From contig WEDG01001538.1 in assembly GCA_017591395.1 (NCBI GenBank), positions 27,125-91,124 on the forward strand: a stretch of DNA of 64,000 nucleotides. The letters run 5' to 3'. The DNA is from Schistocephalus solidus (Eukaryota > Platyhelminthes > Cestoda > Diphyllobothriidea > Diphyllobothriidae). A model generated the notes under the pieces. The model was not told where the DNA came from. It worked only from the letters and a program-made list of their open reading frames with translations, and searched no databases. The position numbers and the translations under genes were made by a program. Shown piece by piece: positions 14,001 to 22,547 of this stretch; position 1 is the first letter of the stretch, and every line of letters starts with the position of its first letter.

Positions 14001-15432
14001 GCCAATTTTAGAATACCCTTCTTTCCGACTGCTCGCATATAGTATATTCGGGAGAAATTACTATTTAAGTAGCATGAATTGTGTTCATTGATTTTCGATA
14101 CCCTCAAATAGATTTTATGGACAAAATAGTCTTTCTTTCACCCTTTCTGTAGCACACCACGTCTTGTTCAAATTTACTAATTGAAGAAGTTTCACAAAAA
14201 ACTTTTCCATTCCCTGAATAATTTTAAACCTGTGCTTGAGATTGCCACACTGCATATCATGCAGTTTACATGCAAGGAAAATCATATTCTTTTATGTCAT
14301 TAAAAAAATATCATACAGGACTCATAGGATTGCGAGCTGGATATGAACTTTATTGCATACTCCATAAGCGGCATTAGAAATGGGCAACTTTTAAAACTAA
14401 AAGATATCCCTTCTTTAAGGACAGCACCTGAAGACGTACGTTGCCACCACACGCGTCTAAAAATACACCTTTTCGAGCAAATTTTCTATCAAATATATTT
14501 GAATATGTAATTGTCTCAAAAAGAAATGGCAAGAGTTCATACGACCTAGGTATTCGTGTTTCGCCGCTTGCCAAGGCCTTAGACTGGACGCAATCTTAGA
14601 CTTAAAGCGCATTCTTTCGGTAGTAAATCCGAGGAACTTAATGCACGAACCTGTCATTTGGAACAGACATTTTCAGCATAGGTCCGTAAATTTATATGAA
14701 TATTTGAGCTGAAATCCATCAGCTACCGCGGAAAACCGCGTAATATTCTCAAACTGCCAACAGCCAGTCAGCCATCTACAAATCCCAAATTTTTTTTTTT
14801 ACCATATTTACCCTTTAGACATTATCTGTACTGTCAGTATGGTAAATAATTTCATATTTACATTTATGTCAGACCGAAAGTCTTTGTGGCCCTTAATGGA
14901 GTCGATTTTGTGTTGAGTCCGCATGAGCCGAGCCGAGTTTTCGGTGGAGTAACATCTGCGCGATATCCCATGCTTTTATCCAGCGCTAAATAGCATTAAA
15001 TTACTGGCCTACTGACGAAATATACGTAGCTATTATTTTATTTTAGAGGCGGAGAAGCAAGCAGAAGTTGCAGCCATCGAATGGCGAGCTCGTCTGGCCG
15101 CAAAGGAGAACGAGCAAACAATCAGTGCCATCGAGGATGCTACTAAAAAGGCACGCGCAAAAGCCGAAGCAGATGCGGAGTTCTATCGGGCAGCCCGTCG
15201 CGCCGAGGCCGACCAGCTACGCCTTACTCCTACTTACCTAGAACTGGAGAAGTATCGGGCGTTAGCTCAAAACTCCAAAATCTACTTTACGACACTGTCT
15301 CGCGACCCTCTCGTTGTCAAGGGCAGTACCGATCATGAGTCATCAGAAGCGCCGCCTTCCGCACTCTTCCCTGGCCTCAACGCCTCGGACCTTCTTAGCA
15401 CAGTGATCGAAACCGCCTCCTCCTTGGGGTAA
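2072..15432 (+). CDS. ERLIN: Erlin (ER lipid-raft-associated SPFH-domain protein), 7 exons
   Basis: Exons by splice sites and homology: 2072-2165, 2197-2300, 2333-2379, 2568-2629, 2673-2798, 3845-4069, 15047-15432; GT/AG borders and phases agree, giving 347 codons (human erlins about 340-348). Residues about 12-25 form a hydrophobic signal anchor after the start ATG. The SPFH domain follows, with [10 protein letters not shown], a NVPCG motif, [44 protein letters not shown] and [10 protein letters not shown]. The sequon N109-Y-S sits where human erlins are glycosylated. The C-terminal part is coiled-coil-rich ([23 protein letters not shown]). In animals erlins form large ER-membrane complexes that recruit RNF170 to degrade activated IP3 receptors and affect sterol regulation. 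Introns 1 and 2 are 31 and 32 nt; the last is 11 kb and full of repeats. The annotated stop may be caused by an extra G (next entry). ERLIN1 versus ERLIN2 is not assigned. Confidence 0.93.
5268..5301. repeat. (GCC)n / (CCG)n trinucleotide microsatellite
   Basis: An uninterrupted run of CCG/CCA triplets inside the long erlin intron. It is a simple repeat with no coding context. Confidence 0.8.
5950..6480 (+). pseudogene. Degenerate Tc1/mariner-type transposase relic
   Basis: In broken frames on the plus strand I read [25 protein letters not shown] and further on a YGGMVVF stretch. These match the order of Tc1/mariner DDE signatures: WT..QW..V.FSDES.F with the second catalytic Asp, then a GG..MVWG-like motif. 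Frameshifts and stops interrupt the frame, and no intact terminal inverted repeats were found. It lies inside the 11-kb erlin intron. The family is inferred from short motifs only. Confidence 0.5.
6555..6645. repeat. Degenerate telomere-like CCCTAA-type tract
   Basis: Words such as CCTAGCC, CTTAACCCC, ACTAACCTTAACGCTAGCCC recur at roughly six-base spacing, resembling a decayed (CCCTAA)n array. A similar context follows at about 37135-37215: the lead GGAACNGTAA is shared, then CTTAACGC and CCCTAACAC. This may be an old interstitial telomeric array or the tail of a transposon. Confidence 0.35.
7672..8330 (+). repeat. Dispersed repeat R1, copy 1
   Basis: The segment shares a long ordered series of words with 10717-11520 and, reversed, with 38900-39420. 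Examples are [35 protein letters not shown], the pair AGATGGCCGTT and AGACTCACCCAAACATGA, and CAACAAAATTTGGCAA. It contains no reading frame with recognisable domains. It is probably a non-autonomous transposon of unknown class in the erlin intron. Confidence 0.6.
9145..9540 (+). repeat. Imperfect direct duplication (about 225-bp period)
   Basis: Segments 9145-9330 and 9372-9540 align in order: TGTGGCTC.A.CCTGCG, TAAATCTGA, GAGACCC, CACCTG, GGGTGAC, TTCTGCCA, CCGAACGTCTTCTG, GATTCCGCCATTT, CGCATGC and AATGGGGACTCCCTAAAATG. The two units differ by substitutions and small indels. Function is unknown; this may be a tandem piece of a dispersed repeat. Confidence 0.7.
10327..10695 (-). mobile_element. 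tRNA-headed retroposon with hammerhead motif, partial head-to-tail dimer
   Basis: On the minus strand a tRNA-like head with an A-box-like TGGCTCAATGGT and a B-box-like GGGTTCCAG leads into the hammerhead motif at 10489-10445, then an AG/GC-rich tail. Tail sequence is present on both sides: 10327-10400 and again 10608-10695, with GGAACTYACTCG, a GAGCCC word and CAGC.GC.GC. The copy is therefore about 1.3 units in tandem. It lies in the long erlin intron. Confidence 0.65.
10445..10489 (-). ncRNA. Hammerhead ribozyme motif (type I-like)
   Basis: On the minus strand: stem I GACTGG/CCAGTC, core CTGATGA, a short stem II (GGCT/AGCA, weakened), GAAA, then self-complementary ATGGCCAT and T at the cleavage position. 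Geometry and both conserved cores fit a hammerhead. Stem II is imperfect here, so activity of this copy is doubtful. Confidence 0.6.
10717..11520 (+). repeat. Dispersed repeat R1, copy 2
   Basis: Same ordered words as the copy at 7672-8330 and in the same orientation. The copies are several percent to tens of percent diverged by eye. It directly follows the hammerhead retroposon at 10327-10695. No coding content. Confidence 0.6.
13239..13360 (+). mobile_element. Decayed hammerhead retroposon copy
   Basis: A tRNA-like TGGCTCAGCTGTTAGAG start leads to GACTGGTTGATAAGCC and AAAATGGCCATTTAAGTC. These are the ends of the hammerhead module with an internal deletion of the second half of the CTGANGA core and part of stem II. 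It directly abuts the foldback element at 13362. Confidence 0.5.
13362..13850. mobile_element. Foldback / MITE-like element with long terminal inverted repeats
   Basis: Left end GACAGTTCGACCGTCGTTT and right end AAATACGACGGTCGAACTGTC (first 20 bases matched in reverse complement) bound an imperfect palindrome. Its inner portions also mirror each other: the GAAGACCGGAGGCGAG block against CCGCCTCCGGTCTTATTG, and GCACACTCACTC against GAGAGTGAGAT. No transposase frame is present. Related single-arm sequence occurs at 16225-16430. Confidence 0.75.
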
Positions 15433-15559
15433 CAATGACGTACTGAAAAGCCTTTTAACCGAGGTTCTAACGAACCTCGCCGGCAATTCAGCCACGTCGA
15501 CCGCGGGAAGGGAATCAACTCAGATTGCAGCAACAGACAGTGATTTGGATGAGCCTTGA
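15426..15559 (+). other. ERLIN: Probable frameshifted C-terminal extension of erlin
   Basis: The erlin frame stops at 15430-15432 just after a GGGG run. Shifting by one base opens a 43-codon frame to TGA at 15557-15559. It continues a plausible acidic, Ser/Thr-rich tail ([13 protein letters not shown] followed by [13 protein letters not shown] and ending SDLDEP). A single extra G at 15426-15429, either real or a homopolymer consensus error, would explain it. Confidence 0.6.
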
Positions 15560-16220
15560 TGGGTCTTTCACCAATCCACTATCATGTTTGTTTTTCTATT
15601 GGGTCCACCTTTATAATGATTGACTTTCGAATCCCACAGTCTAATTTTTTAGTTCCGATCCTGTAAATGTAACCACCCAATTTCTATTACATTTTGCGCT
15701 CTGAGCAACGGATAGGAATTAAAGCCTACGCAACATTGGCTTGGTGGTAATATTTCGTCGCCTTAAACTTTTTCCTAATCAGGTAGGCATATGATGCTGT
15801 ATCAGGTCGCACAGACTGACAGTGTTTGCTGCTGGGACACCAGTAGATAAGTACTATAGTTTGTAAAATCATATAGGGAATACAGGGGACGTTAAGAGGG
15901 TGGATCGCTATTTTGATAAACTTACATACTCTAGGTACTTTGGTGGAAATTTTCACATTGGCTTTCAATCAAAAATGAATACCTGGGTGTGATTGTAAAA
16001 TTCTGTTATCAGTCTCGCCAGGATGCTGGCTATTGAGCTGCGCGTTTTTTCCGGTCGCCTGTCAAAAGAATACTAACAGTTAAACGTGATATCTCATGTA
16101 GCACGAAACAAATTTCCCGTATTTTTATGTTCAGTTCAGTTTTATTAAGGGAAATATAGGCGAAGCCTTTGAGCTCCCTATTGATGTCAATGACACTACA
16201 AATTAAAAAAAGCTGACATA
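15560..16220. other. Intergenic, erlin 3' flank
   Basis: AT-rich sequence without a recognisable gene. It should contain the erlin 3' UTR and poly(A) site, but I cannot choose a single signal. Confidence 0.4.
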
Positions 16221-16224
16221 TACA

Positions 16225-17710
16225 CACACGTCAGTTCGACCGTCGATTTCGACGAGGTCCACCGTATGCTCCACACCAGGTGGTGCAGGGACGGTGACTT
16301 GCGCGTGAATTAGTTTGAAGTGATAGTAGCCTTGCGCTGCAGCTACCGCACTCTCTCCTCCTCCCCCACCTGAGCCCGGTGTCAAGACAGAATCAAGAAG
16401 ACCGGAGATGGGAGAGGGCGCAGGTGGCTGGCGCGGCCGGAGCCGCCCTGGGCGTGCCACCACACCTGGCTCGGATCCAACGGAGTGGGAGTGCCATAAA
16501 GGCCACATTAAGAAGGAGCCATTGCAACCTGACTCTCAGTCCGCCAGTCAGCCACTCCACACAAAACACATTGGGCTGACCACGTGGTCCGAGTTATCCC
16601 GTCAGTTGGCAAATTTCCAAGCCACGGCTTTTAGCGCACCGTGATAGGTTCAAGCGCGTCAGATTGTTTATAGCAAGGAAAATACGCTGAGCTCTCGACC
16701 TCACTCTCTCCCCCACCCCCACAATCAGACCACTGTCCGAGCCGGTCAGTTGTCTGATGCGGAAGCAGGCGCAACTGCTGGTGACTCGTCTACGTGTACT
16801 ACGTACACGACCGGGCCCCCCAAACACAAGCACCAGGATTTCACACAACAGGGGGTTGAACGGCTTACATCTCACATGTGTGAGATAGCCAGAGGTCACG
16901 TTAAGAAGGAGTCATCGCAGCCTGACTCTCAGACCACCAGTCAGCCACTCCACACAACACAAATTGGACTAACTGCGAGGTCTGAGTGTAATTGTCAGTT
17001 GGCCACCTTTCAACCGCGGCGGTTAACGTTACCGCACACTCTTCTCCTCCCCAACCTGGGCCCGGTGTCAAGACAGAGTCAAGAAGACCGGAGATGAGAG
17101 AGGTCGCAGGTGGCTGGCGCGGCCGGAGCCGCCCCTGGGCATACCACCACATCTGGCTCGGATCCCACAGAGTGGGAGTGCCATAAAGACCACATTAAGA
17201 AGAGCCATTGCTGCCTGACTCTCAGTCAGCCAGTCAGCCACTCCACACAAAACACACATTGGGCTGACCACGCGGTCCGAGTTATCCCGTCAGTTGGCAA
17301 CCTTCCAAGCCACGGCTTTTAGCGCACCGTGATAATTTCAAGCGCGTCAGATTGTTTATAGTGAGGAACATGCGCTGTGCTGTCGACCTCACTCCTCCCC
17401 AATTCCCCACCATCAGACACTGTCCGAGCCGGTCAGTTGCCTGATGTGGGAGTGGGCGCATTGGCTGACGGATTGGCGTAACCGTCTTCGCGCGCCACAG
17501 CACGACCTGGCCCCCATAACGCACACACCAGGATTCACAAACTCGGGATATGGAGCAGCCATCGCCGTCTGACTCCCAGTCCACTAGTCAGCCACTCGAC
17601 ACACACAGCACATTCACTGAGCCGACGGCGTGGTCTGGTGGAAGCGTCAGATTGGCAGACTTCCCAGCCATGGTTTCTAGGAAACCGTGATATACTCTGG
17701 TAAATGGTGA
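16225..17710. repeat. Tandemly duplicated complex repeat cluster
   Basis: Two units of about 650-700 bp run from about 16340 to 17030 and from 17030 to 17710. Each has, in order, a pyrimidine-rich CTCCTCC stretch, GTCAAGACAGA, AAGAAGACCGGAGATG, GCAGGTGGCTGGCGCGGCC, GAGTGGGAGTGCCATAAAG, CAGCCACTCCACACA, TGGGCTGACCACG, GCCACGGCTTTTAGCGCACC and CCGAGCCGGTCAGTTG. The left edge resembles one arm of the foldback at 13362. A segment near 16785-16870 recurs beside the nested foldbacks at about 42300-42400 and 47140-47230. Confidence 0.65.
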
Positions 17711-17776
17711 TTGTGAGGATGTTGTCGATGCATTGGTGTAGGTAGTGTGCGCTGATGTAGCTTAGCCTCCGGTGGT

Positions 17777-19213
17777 TTACCGGAGGTTGTCGTTGAGGTG
17801 CATGTGTCCTAATAGGCCCATGTGGTGTGTAAATGTGCGGGAGCAGTGAGGGCAGTGAAGGCGAGCGCGTCGACTGTATGTCGGAGCCCCAGGCACTGGT
17901 TCACCAGCCTCCGTGCGATGGATTCGCAGGTGACCGACCAGGCCGATGCGTGAGTTGAAGGTGCGGGCGCAGTGTAGGCAGGAGAAATCGGTAGAGGCTG
18001 TGAGGATGTCATTCATGGTAGTGGGGGTAGCAGGGGCGCTAAGAATGGCAGGAGCGGAGGGTGTGCATGGTGTATCGGTGTTGTCGGCATTGTGGTGTAA
18101 TCCGCTGTCATGGATGCGCATGTGACCGAATAGGCCCATGCGATGAGTGAATGCGCGAGTACAGTGAGGGCAGTGGAGGCGCCGATCTCTGCTGTGTGAT
18201 GGTGCTCCAGGCAATGGCTCACCGGTCTCTGTACGATGTATTTGCAAGTGACCGACCAAGCCGATGCGTGAGGTGAATGTGCGGTCGCATTGAGTACAGC
18301 TTAGGAGAGATTCCCCATCGCTGATGGTGGTGGTAGTGGTAGTGAAGGCGGTGGTGGTGGGGGTAACAGGCGATGAGTAGATGGATGTGGTCTCTATGAT
18401 GGTGGGAGTAATGGAATTGATGCCAGGAGTGAGGGTGGTGGAGTCAGAAGGAGGGTTGGCAGAGTTTGACGTAGAAATTGGAATCGTCGGATTGTTGGTG
18501 CATTGCGTCCGAAGATGTCCAACCAGGCCGATTCGCGCGCGGAAGATGCGTTGACAGCGCGGGCATGTTGGCAGGGCCTGGGCATTGGCGGTGTTGGTCC
18601 GGGGCGCTGGTGACTTTCGTGCCGCTCTTTTGGCCTTGGCGGCGGCGATCCAGTTGGCCTCATAGATTGCTGAACCAGTCTTCACTGATCTTCTCCATGC
18701 CGGTCTATCCTGGGCGAGGTCCTCCCAGGTCGCCGAGTTTATTTGCAGTTGCTTCAGCGATTTCTTCAAAGTGTCCTTGTAGCGTCGTTTTTGACCTCCC
18801 TGCCGGCGAGTACCCGTAGCGACATCACCGTAGAAAAGTTGTTTGGGTAGTCGCTCGTCGTCCATTCTTACCAGGTGGCCGCTCCATCGCAGTTGCACTT
18901 GCCTCAGCATGGCATGGATGCTGAGGATTCTGGTCCGCTCCAGGACTTCCGTGTCCGGGATCCTGTCTTGCCATCTCAGCTTCAGTATTCTGCGGAGGCA
19001 GCTGAGATGAAAGTGATTCACCTTCCTGGCTTGGTTCGAGTAGACGGTCCAGGTTTCCGCTCCGTAAAGGAGTGTCGACAAGACGACGGCCTTGTACATC
19101 TTCAGTTTGGTGTTCAGGTGAATACCGTGGCGATTCCACACGGAGGCCTGCAGCCGGCCGAATGAGACTGACATATAATGGACGTTGGACACAGGGTTAT
19201 CTCCCCGACACAC
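17777..19213 (-). CDS. LINE polyprotein C-terminal part: post-RT domain plus five zinc fingers
   Basis: A 478-codon open frame. The first 17 or so codons are flanking sequence; LINE homology starts near [13 protein letters not shown], so the element is 5'-truncated at about 19165. The conserved post-RT region follows: [11 protein letters not shown], the [20 protein letters not shown] block, [15 protein letters not shown], a GQKRRYKD stretch and [12 protein letters not shown] basic linker and five fingers come next: CPRCQRIF (C2HC), [24 protein letters not shown] and CPHCSRTF. They are separated by Thr/Pro/Ser-rich linkers; the last finger has lost its final His (HLN). Nothing of the endonuclease or RT catalytic core (YxDD) is present, so it cannot retrotranspose on its own. 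It ends about 50-70 bases before the repeat cluster at 17710. Confidence 0.88.
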   Translation of the reverse strand: MCRGDNPVSNVHYMSVSFGRLQASVWNRHGIHLNTKLKMYKAVVLSTLLYGAETWTVYSNQARKVNHFHLSCLRRILKLRWQDRIPDTEVLERTRILSIHAMLRQVQLRWSGHLVRMDDERLPKQLFYGDVATGTRRQGGQKRRYKDTLKKSLKQLQINSATWEDLAQDRPAWRRSVKTGSAIYEANWIAAAKAKRAARKSPAPRTNTANAQALPTCPRCQRIFRARIGLVGHLRTQCTNNPTIPISTSNSANPPSDSTTLTPGINSITPTIIETTSIYSSPVTPTTTAFTTTTTTISDGESLLSCTQCDRTFTSRIGLVGHLQIHRTETGEPLPGAPSHSRDRRLHCPHCTRAFTHRMGLFGHMRIHDSGLHHNADNTDTPCTPSAPAILSAPATPTTMNDILTASTDFSCLHCARTFNSRIGLVGHLRIHRTEAGEPVPGAPTYSRRARLHCPHCSRTFTHHMGLLGHMHLNDNLR

Positions 19214-19640
19214 TGCAGGGCATCGGACAAAATTATAAAATACTGTTACTCAAAAATAGGGAGTAGTATGTTATATGACGCTAAAAATTGGATGGGAATA
19301 TGTTTCAGGAAATGTGTTAGGGACGGATGTCGTGCTGTACTGGTCAAACTTCCGCTTAAAAGTGTCAACGGATGGGGACATTATTATGTCCACAGGCAGA
19401 GCATTCCAGGTCTTAATCACTGTTGGAGAAGAAGAACCTTCTTGTGTCGAGTCTTGCACCTGTCACACGTAGTTTAATGGTATGCCCTCGCAAAGTAGTG
19501 GTAGTGGCCAGCTCAAAGATGTCGCCAGATGTAAGGCAACAATCCTGACTTTGCAGCATGCGAAAGGCTTGTATTAGGTCACCGCGTAGCTGTCTATAGT
19601 CCAGAGGAAACAGATCAATTTGAATGTCTTCTATGAAGGC
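19200..19640 (-). pseudogene. 3' tail of a CR1/Jockey-type LINE, frameshifted
   Basis: Minus-strand reading gives a DLFPLDYRQLRGDLIQAF region, then FELATTTTLRGHTIKLRV, and in another frame KTWNALPVDIIMSPSVDTF. This is the characteristic C-terminal tail of CR1-like polyproteins (Y.RLRGDLI, RGH..KL, VV..WN.LP, AP....FK..LD). The frame breaks near 19440. Only the very 3' end is present, immediately upstream of the 5'-truncated zinc-finger LINE. Confidence 0.7.
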
Positions 19641-19644
19641 TGCA

Positions 19645-21100
19645 TAAAAGTAATTATTCTTATACTCATTCGGCGGACAATTACGTCTTAAAGTTTCCTA
19701 ATCGAGGGTAGGGGGTAGCTTTCGGTTCTAAAAAATGGTTGTGGAATCTCGAATTATTTTGAATCCGACTTGTATTTGCACTTGCATTAATAATTTCCTA
19801 GCCATAACCTGTATACTTTCCGTGTAAGGAAAATTATAAATTTGTATACGATAGTAAGAAGAGGTAATAAAGGGCTCATATATTTTTGCAGTGAATGAGG
19901 ACCATTCATTCACTATAGGATAGATACGATGGTGTCTTAAAAAAATTCATGATTACGAGATTTTTCCTGACCGATTGAAGATCACGCAGTTTGCTGCAAA
20001 TGAGTACAAGAAGTAATTTTTTGCATGTCATCTACAAAATATATGCGAATTTATAAGGACAACAAAAGTACGTGTCAAGTGCGTACTACGTAAGTAGGCA
20101 TTTTCGCAGAGTGCAGTTTTTACAGGTCGTAAGAGAGGCGCGCATTTCAAAAGCCCATATGCTGCTATGACTGAAATGTCTTCAGAGTGTGCTGTGTGGT
20201 CATCTGCATTGTGATGCCACCGCGGTGGTCAACCACACGGTAGCCGTTTCGACTGGCAGGCGCACTTAACGCCACTAGTTCAATTATGGCACATGTACAT
20301 GGGGGCTTATTCGACAGTTTATTGCGCCTAATCCCATCCCGTCGTCTTGCTGTACGATACGTGTAGGAGAGTAAGCTGTGTCACCACTTAAATGACGCGT
20401 GGTTCTCAACTGGACCCTTTGAATGATGGCAACGGGACGGTTGACTGAGCAGCTTTTCTTAAAGATGGGTAGATGTCCATAAAACCAATTTTAGCTCTTG
20501 GTCCTGGAATGAAGTGTGTGCGCCTGAGCCTGTGGCCAATCAATGAAGAGAGAAATACCGATCGGTGAGCCGAAGGTCTAATCCCACACACGCGCAAGGC
20601 GGCAGCGGAAGGCAGCTGCGCCAACGACCTGAAAGCTGATTGCCATCTCCTCACCCATCGGACTGGTGCAGAACTTTTACCCTCAGTGAAACCCTCTCCT
20701 TAGATCCAGAATAACAGAGTAATCAAAAGCCCCGTACACGTTCGCTTCGGACTGCAGTCGACACAAACCGGCCCTACAAGAAGCTTTAATTGTGCTATCA
20801 GGAACGAGGGACCCGGGGATCTAAAAGCTTTGTTAGAAGGAATAAAAACCCGACAGGTGGAGATTCACCAAGGTCGTTAGCTATGCATGTACAGTAACAA
20901 AACGCATGCTTTTGACCGGTATAGGAAGTATCGAATAGGTGAGCAGCACGGGATCAGAGAATGTCACAATAATGGACTACTACGAATGAACACATGCCTC
21001 GAATGGAATCCTTTCTGTCTAACTCCACCAAGTGTGGGGCACTGACAGTCTGTCTACCCCTGAGGAGAAGGCAGCAGTTGAAAACGGGATGTGTGGCGTA
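19645..21100. other. Unassigned stretch between LINE cluster and palindrome
   Basis: No gene recognised. A minus-strand open frame at 20406-20654 encodes an Arg/Ser/Leu-rich 82-residue peptide with no family resemblance. A small perfect-looking hairpin, GGTGGTCAACCAC, occurs near 20223-20240. The true left limit of the palindrome arm could extend into this region but cannot be tested, because the right arm leaves the window. Confidence 0.35.
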
Positions 21101-21943
21101 CGATACCGTACGCGCTATCGCTTCTCATACCGACTGTAAAACTGCGAATACCATGAAAAAACAATCTAAACTGCAGGACTCCGCCTGATAGGATGGCTTG
21201 CTATCCGGACAGACGAAAAAATGGGATAAATATAACAACTGGAGGACGCTGTGCGATAACGGCGCCAGCGCTTAGAGTTCCCTTTATCGATATTCCAACG
21301 TAAAAACAGGTTCGATGAGGACTAAAGCGAGATCCCACAACTGCTTTTAAGGTGGAACGAGGTTTCTCGGACTTAACTAGAGATCAGGACTTTCTCAAAC
21401 ACAGGAACACGCACCACTTACCGCCAATGACATCCGTGATTAGGAATTGCAAGGATACGTCACTACTGATAAAGTTGGGCGTTGCAGCAATCAAGGTAGT
21501 GCGTGGTCAGCAGACGACTTGAAAAGTACTAACGCTCGGCTTCAATGTAAAAATCTGCCACCGGGAATACAAGCCACATGGACTGAATCATTTTGATTAT
21601 TCACCGATGAATGGATAAACAACCGAGATGCTACCGTCCCTACTGGGTAAGGCCATTTAATCTTCCAGTGATAGATAAAATCGAGGCAGGATCAAATACG
21701 ACTTCTGGGAAGTACCGTAGCTCAGGATTGCAGGTAGAAGAGGTTCGCGCTACTCCCAGGGAAGATTTCGCGATGAACATTGCCGTGAGTCACTGTGCAC
21801 TCACTAACCCGCGGGCTATGATGTCTGAATTTCGCAATCGTTGCGGGACAAAACATACGAATTTGTCGATCTACAGTGATGAGAAAATGCGAACCAGACC
21901 CCATATTACACTTTCCATAGAGAAGAATAACCAACAAATATAA

Positions 21944-22190
21944 AGGAGACCGAGCTGACCATTTCTAGCTTACAAGCCGTCATCAGCCAGCCACAACCGA
22001 TCCAGGTTAATTCCTGATGCTCTATCACACGTTGTGTTGGTTAGAAGTCCAACGCTCTAAACTCTGAGACCGTGGCGCGTCATCCTGTTGGACTTTAACC
22101 TACGGGTTCAAGCATCAGGAATTACAAATTTGGGGTTGGGTATGACTGGCTGATGACGGCTAATAAACTAGAAATGGCCATTTGCAAATG
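21944..22190. mobile_element. Head-to-head pair of hammerhead retroposons
   Basis: A minus-strand copy (hammerhead region about 21946-21992, stem I partly lost) and a plus-strand copy (22144-22185, cores CTGATGA and GAAA intact but the 3' strand of stem I missing) face away from each other around their tRNA-like heads. Both contain the word AGCATCAGGAATTA. The mirror copy is at about 62935-63168. Confidence 0.6.
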
Positions 22191-22547
22191 TGGCGAGATA
22201 AATCTGGGACTTCGTAAGGGCTTACATTATAGGCAACGGAACCGCTTCTCTAGTTGGTTGCTGCGCGCGGAGTGAAACTGTTTGCGTGCTCGACCCAACC
22301 CTGTTTGAGCACGCGAGGTTAAAGGAACAAACGGCTGAAAATACCAACTCCCCGAAACCGCTAGCTAAAAACGCATTCCCGGTGTTCTTTTTGTTCATCT
22401 AAAGGAGCACGTGCGTGAGGTGATCGAAAGAGAGCAAAAGCATAATTCAAGTATAGATGCTTTTTAAATTACAAGAACAAAAAGCATTAAAAAGAGACGT
22501 ATGTACAAGCTTCGCTACATCCAACCAAATCCACCCAAGCTGTTGGC

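Noticed and set aside
18478..19165. Plus-strand frames of 96-113 codons antisense to the zinc-finger LINE
   Set aside because: They repeat in every LINE copy in mirror position and reflect codon bias of the real minus-strand frame.
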